NCBI GenBank assembly: GCA_944350065.1
Contig: CALVOD010000004.1
Location: forward strand, 1 to 30,431
Direction: 5' to 3'
Length of the DNA: 30,431 bases
DNA from: an uncultured Clostridia bacterium
Lineage (GTDB): Bacteria; Bacillota; Clostridia; Christensenellales; DTU072
Of this stretch, positions 1-8,020 are shown piece after piece. The notes beneath the pieces are model-generated. The model searched no databases. It was not told the DNA's origin and saw nothing but the letters and a program-made list of their open reading frames with translations. How positions within the stretch are numbered: position 1 is the first letter of the stretch; every line of letters begins with the position of its first letter. Made by a program: the position numbers and the translations under genes.

Positions 1-472
1 AATTATATACGGGAGCCTGCCCCGCCACCACGTCCGAAATAAGTCGGGCGCGTAAAGGCTCGACGTCGTATTCCTCGATAAGATAATCAATTATGTTGCT
101 ATGGCTACCGATTGCGCGGTAATACACGGCGGTCGGGCGCACGCCGGTGAGCGAGCCGTAAGGCAATGAAATGCCGGTTAATTTGTTGCAATAGCTATAT
201 AATTTCCTTTTTACGAAACTTTTGAAAATTCTCTTGTCCTCGAGTTCGCCCTTCCCGGGCGCGGGACAGATCTCCTCTATCGCGGGAGCGTAAGAGGAAG
301 TAACGCGCATACGCAATGCGCCGCTCTCAAGCATATTTGCCGCAACGGAAATATACCCTTCCGCTTCCGCGTCGATAATCATATACGGAGAAAACGCCCT
401 GACAACTTCCTGAACGTCGTTCATATAGGAAGGCAGGGCGGTACAATCGAGACGCAACGCTATCGCGCTCAT
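1..472 (-). CDS. hemZ: HemZ-type coproporphyrinogen dehydrogenase, N-terminal part (cut by left edge)
   Basis: The 157 visible residues match the N-terminal region of HemZ, the oxygen-independent coproporphyrinogen III oxidase-like radical SAM family of Firmicutes. The best marker is PYGSLTGVRPT at about residues 104-114, a hallmark that precedes the radical SAM domain. The Fe-S cysteine motif and catalytic domain lie beyond the window, so activity cannot be judged. I chose the ATG at 472 because it overlaps the stop of the upstream hydrolase gene (ATGA). No Shine-Dalgarno sequence is seen, so translational coupling is likely. It is the last visible gene of the folA-icd-hydrolase unit. HemZ proteins are linked to haem synthesis or anaerobic porphyrin metabolism, and some HemW-like relatives are haem chaperones, so the exact role is uncertain. 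Confidence 0.8.
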   Translation of the reverse strand, partial: MSAIALRLDCTALPSYMNDVQEVVRAFSPYMIIDAEAEGYISVAANMLESGALRMRVTSSYAPAIEEICPAPGKGELEDKRIFKSFVKRKLYSYCNKLTGISLPYGSLTGVRPTAVYYRAIGSHSNIIDYLIEEYDVEPLRARLISDVVAGQAPVYN

Positions 473-1104
473 AATATCACGTAGTTAATGGGGTTGTTGC
501 GGACTTCGTATTCGAGATTACTTACCGGTCCGTGTCCGGGGTAGACGGTCACGTTACGGGCGTTGTCGAGCGAAAACAGTTTTGCCGCCGAAGATACGAG
601 CGAATCGATGCTTCCTCCCGGGAAGTCCGTCCTTCCGTAGCTTCCCGCAAACAGCGTATCGCCCGAGAAAAGCGCGTTGCCCGCAAGATAGCACACGCCG
701 CCCGGAGTATGCCCGGGGGTATGTATCACTTCGAAACGCACTCCGGCAAGTTCGAGCGTTTCGCCGCCTTTCAGCAGCTTATCGGCATGGAAGTATTTGG
801 AGCCCGTTTTCAGTCCGAACCTTCCGCCCATACTGCCCTGCGTATACAATTTGTCTGCGTCCGCTTCGTGCACGTATATTTCCGCGCCCTGCTTCTGCCA
901 CTCACTGCCGTCCGTGATATGGTCGAAATGTCCGTGAGTCAGCAGAACGTGTTTCACATTAAGCCCGTGCTCCGCGCAGTAGGAATTTATCTTGTTTATC
1001 CCCCTGCCGCAATCGACGAGTACGGCGTCGGAGCCGTTCTCGTCGTATACGAGGTAGCAGTTGCCGTCCAGAAAGACGGGAAAATTAAACGTCTTTACTA
1101 TCAT
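469..1104 (-). CDS. MBL-fold metallo-hydrolase, glyoxalase II-like
   Basis: This 211-residue cytoplasmic protein has the full metallo-beta-lactamase-fold metal ligand set: THGHFDH near residue 56, HTPGHTPGG near 128, SGDTLF with its Asp near 147, and a late YPGHGP near 190. The GRTDFPGG motif is typical of the small YcbL/glyoxalase II-like hydrolases, which cleave thioesters such as S-lactoylglutathione analogues. The real substrate cannot be told from the sequence. The start at 1104 lies 23 bases after the icd stop and has no clear Shine-Dalgarno sequence. The stop overlaps the hemZ start by four bases, suggesting coupled translation with HemZ. Confidence 0.85.
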   Translation of the reverse strand: MIVKTFNFPVFLDGNCYLVYDENGSDAVLVDCGRGINKINSYCAEHGLNVKHVLLTHGHFDHITDGSEWQKQGAEIYVHEADADKLYTQGSMGGRFGLKTGSKYFHADKLLKGGETLELAGVRFEVIHTPGHTPGGVCYLAGNALFSGDTLFAGSYGRTDFPGGSIDSLVSSAAKLFSLDNARNVTVYPGHGPVSNLEYEVRNNPINYVIL

Positions 1105-1127
1105 TTCGGTTTAACAATCGTTACTTA

Positions 1128-2318
1128 TTACAGTCTTTCGGCTATCGCTTTAAGGAAATCGACGGAGTTCACGCCGCGCGGAGTCACGCCTTCCTTATCG
1201 AAAAGACCTACGAGGTCTTTGGTCATCACGCCGCTTTCGATGGTGTCGGTCGTGGCTTTCTCGAGTTTACGGGCGAATTCGACGAGCTCGGCGTTTCCGT
1301 CGAGTTCGCCGCGCTTAGCGAGCGCGCCCGTCCAGGCAAAGATGGTCGCCACCGAATTGGTGGAAGTTTCTTCGCCTTTGAGGTGTTTGTAATAGTGACG
1401 GGTAACGGTGCCGTGAGCGGCTTCGTATTCGTATTTTCCGTCGGGAGAAACGAGCACCGAGGTCATCATCGCGAGCGAACCGAACGCCGTGGCGAGCATA
1501 TCGCTCATCACGTCGCCGTCGTAATTCTTGCACGCCCAGATAAAACCGCCTTTGCTACGCATCACGCGCGCCACCGCATCGTCTATCAGAGTATAGAAAT
1601 ATTCGATACCCGCTTTTTCGAATTCGGAAGCGTATTCGGCTTCGTATATCTCCGCGAAAATATCCTTGAAACGGTGATCGTATATCTTGCTTATCGTGTC
1701 TTTCGTAGCGAACCAGAGATCCTGCTTGGTGGAAAGCGCGTAGTTAAAGCACGATCTTGCGAATCCCGCGATACTCGCGTCGAGATTGTGCATTCCCTGT
1801 ATAACGCCCGCCGAAGGCATTTCTTTGATGAGCTTTTTCTCGCCGGACGGAAGCTCCATATACACTTTCCCGCCTTCGGGAACGTACGCCTCCACTCCCG
1901 CGTATACGTCGCCGTACGCGTGACGGGCGATGGTAATCGGTTTAGTCCAGTTGCTCACGAGCGGTTTGATACCGTCTACAAGCACGGGCGCGCGAAAGAC
2001 CGTTCCGTCAAGTATGGAACGCACTGTGCCGTTCGGGGACTTCCACATTTTGCTGAGTTTGTATTCCTCGACGCGCTGCGCGTTGGGCGTTATGGTAGCG
2101 CACTTCACGCCTACGCCGTATTTCTTGATGGCGTACGCCGCGTCGGAAGTCACCTGATCCCCCGTACGCTCCCTCTCGGGCAATCCGAGATCGTAATACT
2201 CGGTCTTGAGATCGACGTAAGGCAAAATCAATATTTCTTTTATCTTTTGCCAGAGTATACGTGTCATTTCGTCGCCGTCGAGCTCTACGAGCGGCGTTGT
2301 CATTTTGATTTTGGTCAT
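1128..2318 (-). CDS. icd: NADP-dependent isocitrate dehydrogenase
   Basis: The 396-residue product oxidatively decarboxylates isocitrate to 2-oxoglutarate, probably to supply glutamate synthesis. It belongs to the homodimeric type-II (eukaryote-like) subfamily and not the E. coli type. Markers are the early VELDGDEMTRI segment, KSPNGTVRSILDGTVFR (substrate serine and arginine region), WACKNYDGDV (metal-binding aspartates) and HGTVTRHY, whose Arg-His pair reads the NADP 2'-phosphate in this subfamily. The length is close to the usual value of about 400. Its ATG overlaps the folA stop (ATGA), so the two are translationally coupled. No other citric acid cycle gene is in the window. Confidence 0.95.
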   Translation of the reverse strand: MTKIKMTTPLVELDGDEMTRILWQKIKEILILPYVDLKTEYYDLGLPERERTGDQVTSDAAYAIKKYGVGVKCATITPNAQRVEEYKLSKMWKSPNGTVRSILDGTVFRAPVLVDGIKPLVSNWTKPITIARHAYGDVYAGVEAYVPEGGKVYMELPSGEKKLIKEMPSAGVIQGMHNLDASIAGFARSCFNYALSTKQDLWFATKDTISKIYDHRFKDIFAEIYEAEYASEFEKAGIEYFYTLIDDAVARVMRSKGGFIWACKNYDGDVMSDMLATAFGSLAMMTSVLVSPDGKYEYEAAHGTVTRHYYKHLKGEETSTNSVATIFAWTGALAKRGELDGNAELVEFARKLEKATTDTIESGVMTKDLVGLFDKEGVTPRGVNSVDFLKAIAERL

Positions 2319-2818
2319 ATATTAAGTTCCTTTGGATTGATATTTTCGTATTTGGTGAAAGTTACCGAATATCCGTTATCGGTAACGGGCTCGCTTCTCC
2401 ATATCTCGCGCCAGCCTTCGCGCCCGTCAAGCTCGGGGAAAAATACCTTCGCGTCGCCCACCGCGTCCACTTTGGTGACGTAAGCGTATTTGCAATAATC
2501 TATCATCGTGGCATAAAACATCGCTCCGCCTACGACGAATACGTCTTCGGTATCGTAATTCTCGAGCTCCTCGAACAGCTCTTTAATCGTGGGAAACACT
2601 TTGCAGTCGTCGCGCGTGAATACGTCGCTCAATACGAGATTGGTTCTGTTAGGAAGCGGCTTCGAGCCGGGGAAAGACAGCAGCGTGTTGCCGCCCATAA
2701 CGATTACCTTCCCTAAAGTCTTCTCCTTGAAATACTTCAGGTCTGTGGGCAGATGAAACAACATACCGTTGTTTTTGCCTATGCCCCATTGCTTGTCAAC
2801 AGCCACTATTGCCTGCAT
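2315..2818 (-). CDS. folA: Dihydrofolate reductase
   Basis: This 167-residue enzyme reduces dihydrofolate to tetrahydrofolate with NADPH, regenerating the cofactor oxidised by thymidylate synthase, which is encoded just upstream on the same strand. Family features are the start MQAIVAVDKQWGIGKNNGML, the substrate Asp in HLPTDLKYF, VIVMGGNTLLSFP, and FVVGGAMFY in the cofactor region. The reading frame is open further upstream to 2854, but I place the start at 2818. That ATG begins exactly where homologues begin and has GGAGG seven bases before it. It heads the folA-icd-hydrolase-hemZ unit and has its own promoter. Confidence 0.95.
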   Translation of the reverse strand: MQAIVAVDKQWGIGKNNGMLFHLPTDLKYFKEKTLGKVIVMGGNTLLSFPGSKPLPNRTNLVLSDVFTRDDCKVFPTIKELFEELENYDTEDVFVVGGAMFYATMIDYCKYAYVTKVDAVGDAKVFFPELDGREGWREIWRSEPVTDNGYSVTFTKYENINPKELNI

Positions 2819-2891
2819 TGCCTGTCCTCCCGCACCCCGAACGACTCGCCTCATTTTCGGCGGCGCCGCACAGTAACGCGCATAATGATAT

Positions 2892-2919
2892 ATTATAGCA
2901 TATCGCGAACGGATTTCAA
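2892..2919 (-). promoter_or_regulatory. Sigma-A-type promoter of the folA operon
   Basis: On the minus strand a TTGAAA box at 2919-2914 is followed after 16 bases by a perfect TATAAT at 2897-2892, about 75 bases before the folA start. It separates folA transcription from thyA even though the genes share a strand. Confidence 0.7.
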
Positions 2920-2963
2920 AGCACTTTTTTCAATATATCGTCGCGCGCGCAGCGCGTAAGAGT

Positions 2964-2992
2964 AAGGAGCGGATTGTCGCCGCTCCTTTTTT
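2964..2992 (+). terminator. Terminator-like hairpin between thyA and folA
   Basis: A nine-pair stem (AAGGAGCGG against CCGCTCCTT, loop 2973-2979) is followed on the plus strand by six T. Read on the minus strand, the direction of thyA, the hairpin is followed only by TTACTCTTAC, a weak U tract. It probably ends thyA transcription imperfectly, or blocks antisense transcription into thyA. No plus-strand gene lies upstream of it. Confidence 0.45.
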
Positions 2993-3015
2993 ACCGCTTC
3001 CGTAAAGCGCACAGT

Positions 3016-3846
3016 TCAGATAGCCACCTCTATCTTCTTTCCTAAAGGCGTGTATTCGTATCCCTCAAGCGCGAAATCGGATACCTTAAAATCGTAAAAG
3101 TTCTTAACGTCCTTGTTCATAACGAATTTGGGCGCGGGGAACTGCTCGCGTTCGATTATCTCCTTCACTATAGGGATATGTCTGTCGTATACGTGGGCGT
3201 CGGCTATGACGTGCACGAGCTCTCCCGCCTCGAGTCCGCTCACCTGCGCCATCATGTGTTGCAGCACCGCATACTGCACCACGTTCCAGTTGTTGGCGGT
3301 AAGCATATCCTGCGAACGCTGATTCAATATGCAGTTGAGAGTTTTGCCGGACACGTTGAACGTCATCGAATACGCGCAAGGGTAAAGATTCATTTCGTGG
3401 AGATCCGCGTGAACGTAAATATTGGTCATGATCCTTCTTGACTGCGGATTGTTTTTTAGGTCGTACAGCACCCTGTCCACCTGATCGAATTCGCCTTCCT
3501 TATAAATGTGTTTCACGCCGAGCTGATATCCGTACGCTTTACCTATCGAACCCGTTTCGTCCGCCCACGAGTCCCAGATATGCGAATTAAGATCGTGCAC
3601 GTTGTTCGATTTTTTCTGCCATATCCACAAAATTTCGTCTATAGCCGCCTCGAACGCCGTTTTGCGCACGGTAATGACGGGGAATTCCTTCCTTAAATCG
3701 TACCTGTTGACGATACAAAATTTTTTCACGGTATGCGCCGGAGTCCCGTCCGCCCAGTGCGGTCTTACCTCGAGCTCCGCGTCGCTGTAACCGTTGTCGA
3801 TTATGTCGCGCATGTTCGCGACAAATATTTTGTCGGCATAACTCAT
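3016..3846 (-). CDS. thyA: Thymidylate synthase (B. subtilis ThyA type)
   Basis: This 276-residue enzyme converts dUMP to dTMP with methylene-tetrahydrofolate, producing dihydrofolate for the DHFR encoded downstream. The sequence follows the B. subtilis/phage phi3T ThyA subfamily along its length: DGTPAHT, IDEILWIWQKKSN, HIWDSW, GYQLG, a QRSQDM segment, HVYDRHI, and a C-terminal KIEVAI. The nucleophile is Cys157 in LYPCAYSMTF, where E. coli-type enzymes have a PPCH context. The start at 3846 follows AAAGGAA closely, and a promoter lies about 50 bases upstream. A terminator-like hairpin and a separate folA promoter follow, so it is probably monocistronic. Confidence 0.95.
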   Translation of the reverse strand: MSYADKIFVANMRDIIDNGYSDAELEVRPHWADGTPAHTVKKFCIVNRYDLRKEFPVITVRKTAFEAAIDEILWIWQKKSNNVHDLNSHIWDSWADETGSIGKAYGYQLGVKHIYKEGEFDQVDRVLYDLKNNPQSRRIMTNIYVHADLHEMNLYPCAYSMTFNVSGKTLNCILNQRSQDMLTANNWNVVQYAVLQHMMAQVSGLEAGELVHVIADAHVYDRHIPIVKEIIEREQFPAPKFVMNKDVKNFYDFKVSDFALEGYEYTPLGKKIEVAI

Positions 3847-3897
3847 TTCCTTTGCCTGCCTTCGAAGCCCGAAAACGCTTCATTTCGATTTTTTTAA

Positions 3898-3925
3898 ATT
3901 ATAACACATTTTGCGCGTTCGACAA
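3898..3925 (-). promoter_or_regulatory. Promoter of thyA
   Basis: The minus strand shows TTGTCG at 3925-3920, a 16-base spacer and a perfect TATAAT at 3903-3898, about 50 bases before the thyA ATG. The -35 box matches only four of six consensus bases. It points away from the plus-strand helicase promoter. Confidence 0.6.
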
Positions 3926-3987
3926 CCTTTTATTTAAATATGTTTTAATATTATTTTCACATTCCGCGCCCTTAGCGCCGTCCTCAC

Positions 3988-4010
3988 GCGCCCCGCTTGC
4001 GCGCGGGCGC
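3988..4010. repeat. GC-rich inverted repeat in the thyA/helicase divergent region
   Basis: GCGCCC at 3988-3993 is repeated inverted as GGGCGC at 4005-4010 around an 11-base GC-rich loop, inside an otherwise AT-rich gap. There is no T run, so it is not an intrinsic terminator. It sits between the two divergent promoters and could be a regulator site or a remnant. I see no other structure in this 244-base gap beyond the two promoters. Confidence 0.3.
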
Positions 4011-4029
4011 ATTTAGATGGGAATTTAAG

Positions 4030-4058
4030 TTTACAAGCTAAAATTTATATGGTATAAT
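4030..4058 (+). promoter_or_regulatory. Strong sigma-A-type promoter of the helicase unit
   Basis: TTTACA at 4030-4035, a 17-base spacer and a perfect TATAAT at 4053-4058 lie 32 bases before the helicase ATG. An AGGAG ribosome binding site at 4082-4086 supports the ATG at 4091. This is the only clear plus-strand promoter in the window and probably reads through to 10822. Confidence 0.75.
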
Positions 4059-4090
4059 TAGTCGGAGTATTTACAAAAATTAGGAGTATT

Positions 4091-7000
4091 ATGAATCCGA
4101 TTTACAGAAAATATAAAGAGCGTTTCATACAGATAAGCGGCAACAACCGCAGTCTTTACGTGAAAGGCATCGTTAAAAAATACACTTTCGATATCGGCGC
4201 GATAATGGAAAACCGCAACGATACCGACGAATTCCTCGATTTTTTGTGGCACGGCAGAAGATCTTTTTCGCTCATCAACGACAAAGTAGTCGCCAAACTT
4301 CTGAAACAGGCAGCAAAGACCGATTCGGTGAACGAAGAAGCGGACAGGCTTACCGCGGTAACCGACACCGACGCGCTTGCCGCGGAAGCGGAATCGGTCA
4401 CCGTGCGCCGCGCTAAACAAGCTACGCCGCAAAGCCGCGTCAATAAAATAGTTTCCTCGCAGATAGACAGCCTTAAATACCTCAAACGCGAAGTGGAAGA
4501 AATCGAAAAAGAAACCGGTCTTTACGATTTGTATATCGGGTATCCGTTCGTTATCGGCAGTCTTTCGGCGGACATACAGTTACGCGCGCCGCTTCTCCTT
4601 TTCCCCGCGCACATTTCGATAGAAAAAGACGAAGCCACTCTCACATTAACGCCCAATCAGCCGATAATGCTGAACAAAGCGTTCGTGCTCGCCTACACCA
4701 AGGAACACAACATCCCCACCGAAAAACTCATTCAGGAATTCGATCCTCTTGCGGAGGACGCTTTCGGCGGGGCGTACGACGTCGTGGACTACCTGAACGC
4801 GCACGGCTTCAAACTGCGCGCCACAAGGCGTAAGTCGCTGCAAAGTTTCGACGCGAGCGGATTCCCGTTCGAAGGGCTCGAGGTGCGTAATTATGCCGTT
4901 ATCGGGAAATTCCCGCTTGCCAACGCCATTTACAACGATTATCTCGCGCTCGAAAAAGACGATTTAACCACGCCTTCTATCGAAGCGCTGTTGTCGCCTA
5001 ACAACGAGAAAAAGCGCGAAGGGATATTCGAGCGAAAGCGCAGGGCGAAACGCGAGCTCAAACTGAGTAAGCGCAAAGATATGATGGTTACTCCCTCGTA
5101 TTATCCCATCAACGACCTTGACTACGCGCAGGAAAACGCGCTCGTGGAGATAAACCGTCGCGACAATATCGTTATATACGGACCTCCCGGAACGGGCAAA
5201 TCGCAGACGATAGTCAATATAATAAGCGACGCTCTGTGCAAAAACAAACGCGTGCTTGTCGTGAGTCAGAAGCGCGCGGCGTTGGACGTGGTATTCTCGC
5301 GACTCGGAAAGCTCAATACGAAAGCTATGCTTATTCCCGACCCGGAGAAGGACAAGAACGCATTTTTCGAGAGACTGCGCACCATGCACGCGGCGACCGC
5401 GACTGCGGACTACGCGGACAAACAGGATTACTATAAGAAAACGGAATTCGACATCCGTCAGGAGATAGACACCCTTCAGTCGATAAGCGACACGCTGTTC
5501 AACCGTACGGAATTCGGGCTTACGTTACAGGAAATGTATGCGGGAAGCTACAATATCGGTAAGGACACCAAAGACTACAAACTGTACGGCGAACTCAAGA
5601 AGACGGATATAATCGAAGAAAATTATCCCACGCTCAACGAAAGCATTAAACTTATAAACGACAAAAATCTCGCGAAATTCTATCTTACGCGGGTGGAGCT
5701 CGTCAAGAGTAACGAAATGGTGACGCATATCCTTTCGGATATCGACATGCACCAACTCAAGGAAGCGCAGTCACTTATCGAAAAGCTGCTTTCGAAGCCG
5801 CTCGTACCTTTCGACAGTTCGAGGTATCCGTACAGCCGGTACCTGACTTCTTTCTATCTCGAAAACGCGGCGTCCGACCGCCGCGCTCTCAAGCGCGTGG
5901 CGAAAACGATAACTTCTTTCGAGCATCCCGTGCTTTCGGGCTGGATGCACGCTTCGGCGTTCCCGCTGTTGTGGCCGCTTTATCCCTTCCTTCGCTTTAA
6001 ATACGGCGAATACTGCGAAAACGTCAAAATTGACCTCAACGTGGCGAAAAACGTGCTCGACGATTACGCCGAGGACTTCCGTCCCCTTTCCAAGGTGCTC
6101 GACAAAGGCGGCTACGCGCTCGCCGTGGGCGGACTTATCAACGGCAATACCTGTTTCCTCGAAAAACTTCAGGACGCTTTGAACAGTTACGTCAAGGTCC
6201 GCGATATGAATACGGCGCTCAACGCGTTAAGTCCCGAAGTGAAATCGTTGCTTGACTTCGCTTACGAACACTCCGACGGCAACCTGCGTTCAATGCGCGA
6301 GGTGCTCGACAAGATATTGCCGTTGCGCATTTATCACGAAATCGTTTCGATGGACGCGCTCATCGAGCCTTTCCTCTCGAAAACGGTCACCTTCGACGAA
6401 ATGCGCCACCGCATACTGCGTCTGAAATCCGATCAGCGCGAGCTTTCGAGATTGCTCGCCACTTCGATGTTCAGCGCGGAATATTCGGAGTATTTCAAGA
6501 ACGCGGAACACCGTAAAGACTTCCTCTACGACATTCAGAAGCAGCGCGCGTTGCGCCCCATCAGGCAAATGTTCGACTACTACGACGAATTTCTGTTGAG
6601 GCTTTTCCCCTGCTGGCTTCTTTCGCCCGAGGTCGTCAGCACCATTCTTCCTCTCAAACGCGACCTTTTCGACCTCGTCGTATTCGACGAAGCGTCGCAG
6701 ATATTCATAGAGAACGCCCTTCCCGCAATCTACCGCGGCACGAAAGTGGTCGTCGCGGGCGACAGCAAACAGCTCCGCCCCACCGCCGGATTCGTCAAAA
6801 AGTATTTCGGAGACTATTCCGTGGACAACGGTCTCGACCTTTCCACGCAGGCGGCTCTCGAAGTGGAAAGTCTGCTCGACCTTGCTACCGCGAGATATTA
6901 TCCCGTGCACCTCTCCTATCACTACCGCAGTAATTTCGCGGAGCTTATTGACTTCTCGAACGCCGCTTTCTACGAAAACAAACTGCAGATAGCGCCCAAC

Positions 7001-7978
7001 ACGGGCAAGAATTATTCCGAGCCGCCCATCGAACGCATCAAAGTAAAAGGCACGTGGCAGAACAGGCATAACCACGAGGAAGCGGCTGCCGTCGTAAAAC
7101 TCGTGAAAAACATTTTCGCCCGCCGCGAAATGAACGAAACTGTCGGCATAGTCACCTTCAATATCGAACAGAAAGAATATATCGAAGACCTTCTGGACGC
7201 GGAAGCGGACAAAACGCAAATATTCCGCAAGCAGTTATTCAAGGAGCGCAACCGCGTCGAGGACGGCGAGAACGTTGGCCTTTTCGTGAAGAACCTCGAG
7301 AACGTACAGGGCGAAGAACGCGACATAATCATTTTCAGCGTAGGTTACGCGCGTAACGATTACGACCGCGTTGTTGCGCAGTTCGGCTCTCTCTCCGCCG
7401 AAGGCGGAGAAAACCGCCTGAACGTCGCCGTAACGAGGGCGAAGAAAAAGGTTTACGTCGTTACGAGCATCGAGCCCGAGGAACTCGACCGCAACGAAAC
7501 TACCAAGAACCCCGGTCCCAAACTTCTGAAAAAATATCTTGCCTACGCCCGCGCGGTATCTTCGCGCAATCAAGGCGAAGTAAAAGATATATTGCAGACG
7601 ATACACCGTTCCGCTGAAGTCATCGATCCTATCGGAGCGTACGAGGAACAGATCAAGGAACAGCTCGAAAAGCTCGGATACGAAGTGGATATCAATCTCG
7701 GCAACACCGATTATAAACTTTCGCTCGGAATATACGATCACGAGCTCGAAAGGTACGTACTCGGCGTGGAATGCGATTATCAGGCATATCATTCGAGCTC
7801 GAGCGTGCTCGAGCGGGACGTATACCGCTTCAAATTCCTCGAAAGCAAAGGTTGGCTCATCGTGCGCGTGTGGTCGCGCGACTGGTGGCTGTCGAGAGCG
7901 AAAGTGCTTACCGATCTCGTACAGATAATCGAACGTCAGAAATCCGTTCTGCGCGAAAAGCTGAACGCGAACAAATAA
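4091..7978 (+). CDS. SF1 (Upf1-like) helicase with DUF4011-like N-terminus and C-terminal REase-like domain
   Basis: This is a 1295-residue protein. Residues about 1-330 resemble the DUF4011-type N-terminal region of large bacterial SF1 ATPases (the LYDLYIGYPFVIG and APLLLFPAHI segments). Walker A is GPPGTGKS at about 364-371, followed by VSQKRAALDVVFSRL (motif Ia). A long helical insert of nearly 500 residues precedes Walker B, VVFDEASQ, with Asp866-Glu867. Then come VVVAGDSKQLRPT (motif III), ENVQGEERDIIIFS (motif V) and LNVAVTRAKKKVYVV near 1110 (motif VI). From about 1195 to the end there is a DUF559/MTES_1575-like endonuclease fold: VECDYQAYHSSS near 1226, then RDVYRFKFLESKGW and RVWSRDWW. 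ATP-driven nucleic acid unwinding is a safe inference; nuclease activity is not, because no catalytic lysine is evident. Relatives occur in DNA repair and anti-phage contexts, but the physiological role is unknown. Codon use matches its neighbours. It begins a plus-strand unit leading into degV. Confidence 0.85.
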   Translation: MNPIYRKYKERFIQISGNNRSLYVKGIVKKYTFDIGAIMENRNDTDEFLDFLWHGRRSFSLINDKVVAKLLKQAAKTDSVNEEADRLTAVTDTDALAAEAESVTVRRAKQATPQSRVNKIVSSQIDSLKYLKREVEEIEKETGLYDLYIGYPFVIGSLSADIQLRAPLLLFPAHISIEKDEATLTLTPNQPIMLNKAFVLAYTKEHNIPTEKLIQEFDPLAEDAFGGAYDVVDYLNAHGFKLRATRRKSLQSFDASGFPFEGLEVRNYAVIGKFPLANAIYNDYLALEKDDLTTPSIEALLSPNNEKKREGIFERKRRAKRELKLSKRKDMMVTPSYYPINDLDYAQENALVEINRRDNIVIYGPPGTGKSQTIVNIISDALCKNKRVLVVSQKRAALDVVFSRLGKLNTKAMLIPDPEKDKNAFFERLRTMHAATATADYADKQDYYKKTEFDIRQEIDTLQSISDTLFNRTEFGLTLQEMYAGSYNIGKDTKDYKLYGELKKTDIIEENYPTLNESIKLINDKNLAKFYLTRVELVKSNEMVTHILSDIDMHQLKEAQSLIEKLLSKPLVPFDSSRYPYSRYLTSFYLENAASDRRALKRVAKTITSFEHPVLSGWMHASAFPLLWPLYPFLRFKYGEYCENVKIDLNVAKNVLDDYAEDFRPLSKVLDKGGYALAVGGLINGNTCFLEKLQDALNSYVKVRDMNTALNALSPEVKSLLDFAYEHSDGNLRSMREVLDKILPLRIYHEIVSMDALIEPFLSKTVTFDEMRHRILRLKSDQRELSRLLATSMFSAEYSEYFKNAEHRKDFLYDIQKQRALRPIRQMFDYYDEFLLRLFPCWLLSPEVVSTILPLKRDLFDLVVFDEASQIFIENALPAIYRGTKVVVAGDSKQLRPTAGFVKKYFGDYSVDNGLDLSTQAALEVESLLDLATARYYPVHLSYHYRSNFAELIDFSNAAFYENKLQIAPNTGKNYSEPPIERIKVKGTWQNRHNHEEAAAVVKLVKNIFARREMNETVGIVTFNIEQKEYIEDLLDAEADKTQIFRKQLFKERNRVEDGENVGLFVKNLENVQGEERDIIIFSVGYARNDYDRVVAQFGSLSAEGGENRLNVAVTRAKKKVYVVTSIEPEELDRNETTKNPGPKLLKKYLAYARAVSSRNQGEVKDILQTIHRSAEVIDPIGAYEEQIKEQLEKLGYEVDINLGNTDYKLSLGIYDHELERYVLGVECDYQAYHSSSSVLERDVYRFKFLESKGWLIVRVWSRDWWLSRAKVLTDLVQIIERQKSVLREKLNANK

Positions 7979-8020
7979 ATTAAACTTTAAACAATAAGCA
8001 GTAATTAAGGAGACAAGTAA

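Noticed and set aside
2819..2854. Longer DHFR with a 12-residue extension
   Set aside because: The ATG at 2818 has GGAGG at good spacing and matches family N-termini. The extension is outside homology.
4091..7978. The helicase as part of a transferred defence island
   Set aside because: Base composition and codon use look like its neighbours. There are no mobile-element genes, repeats or att-like sites, and both flanks are housekeeping genes.
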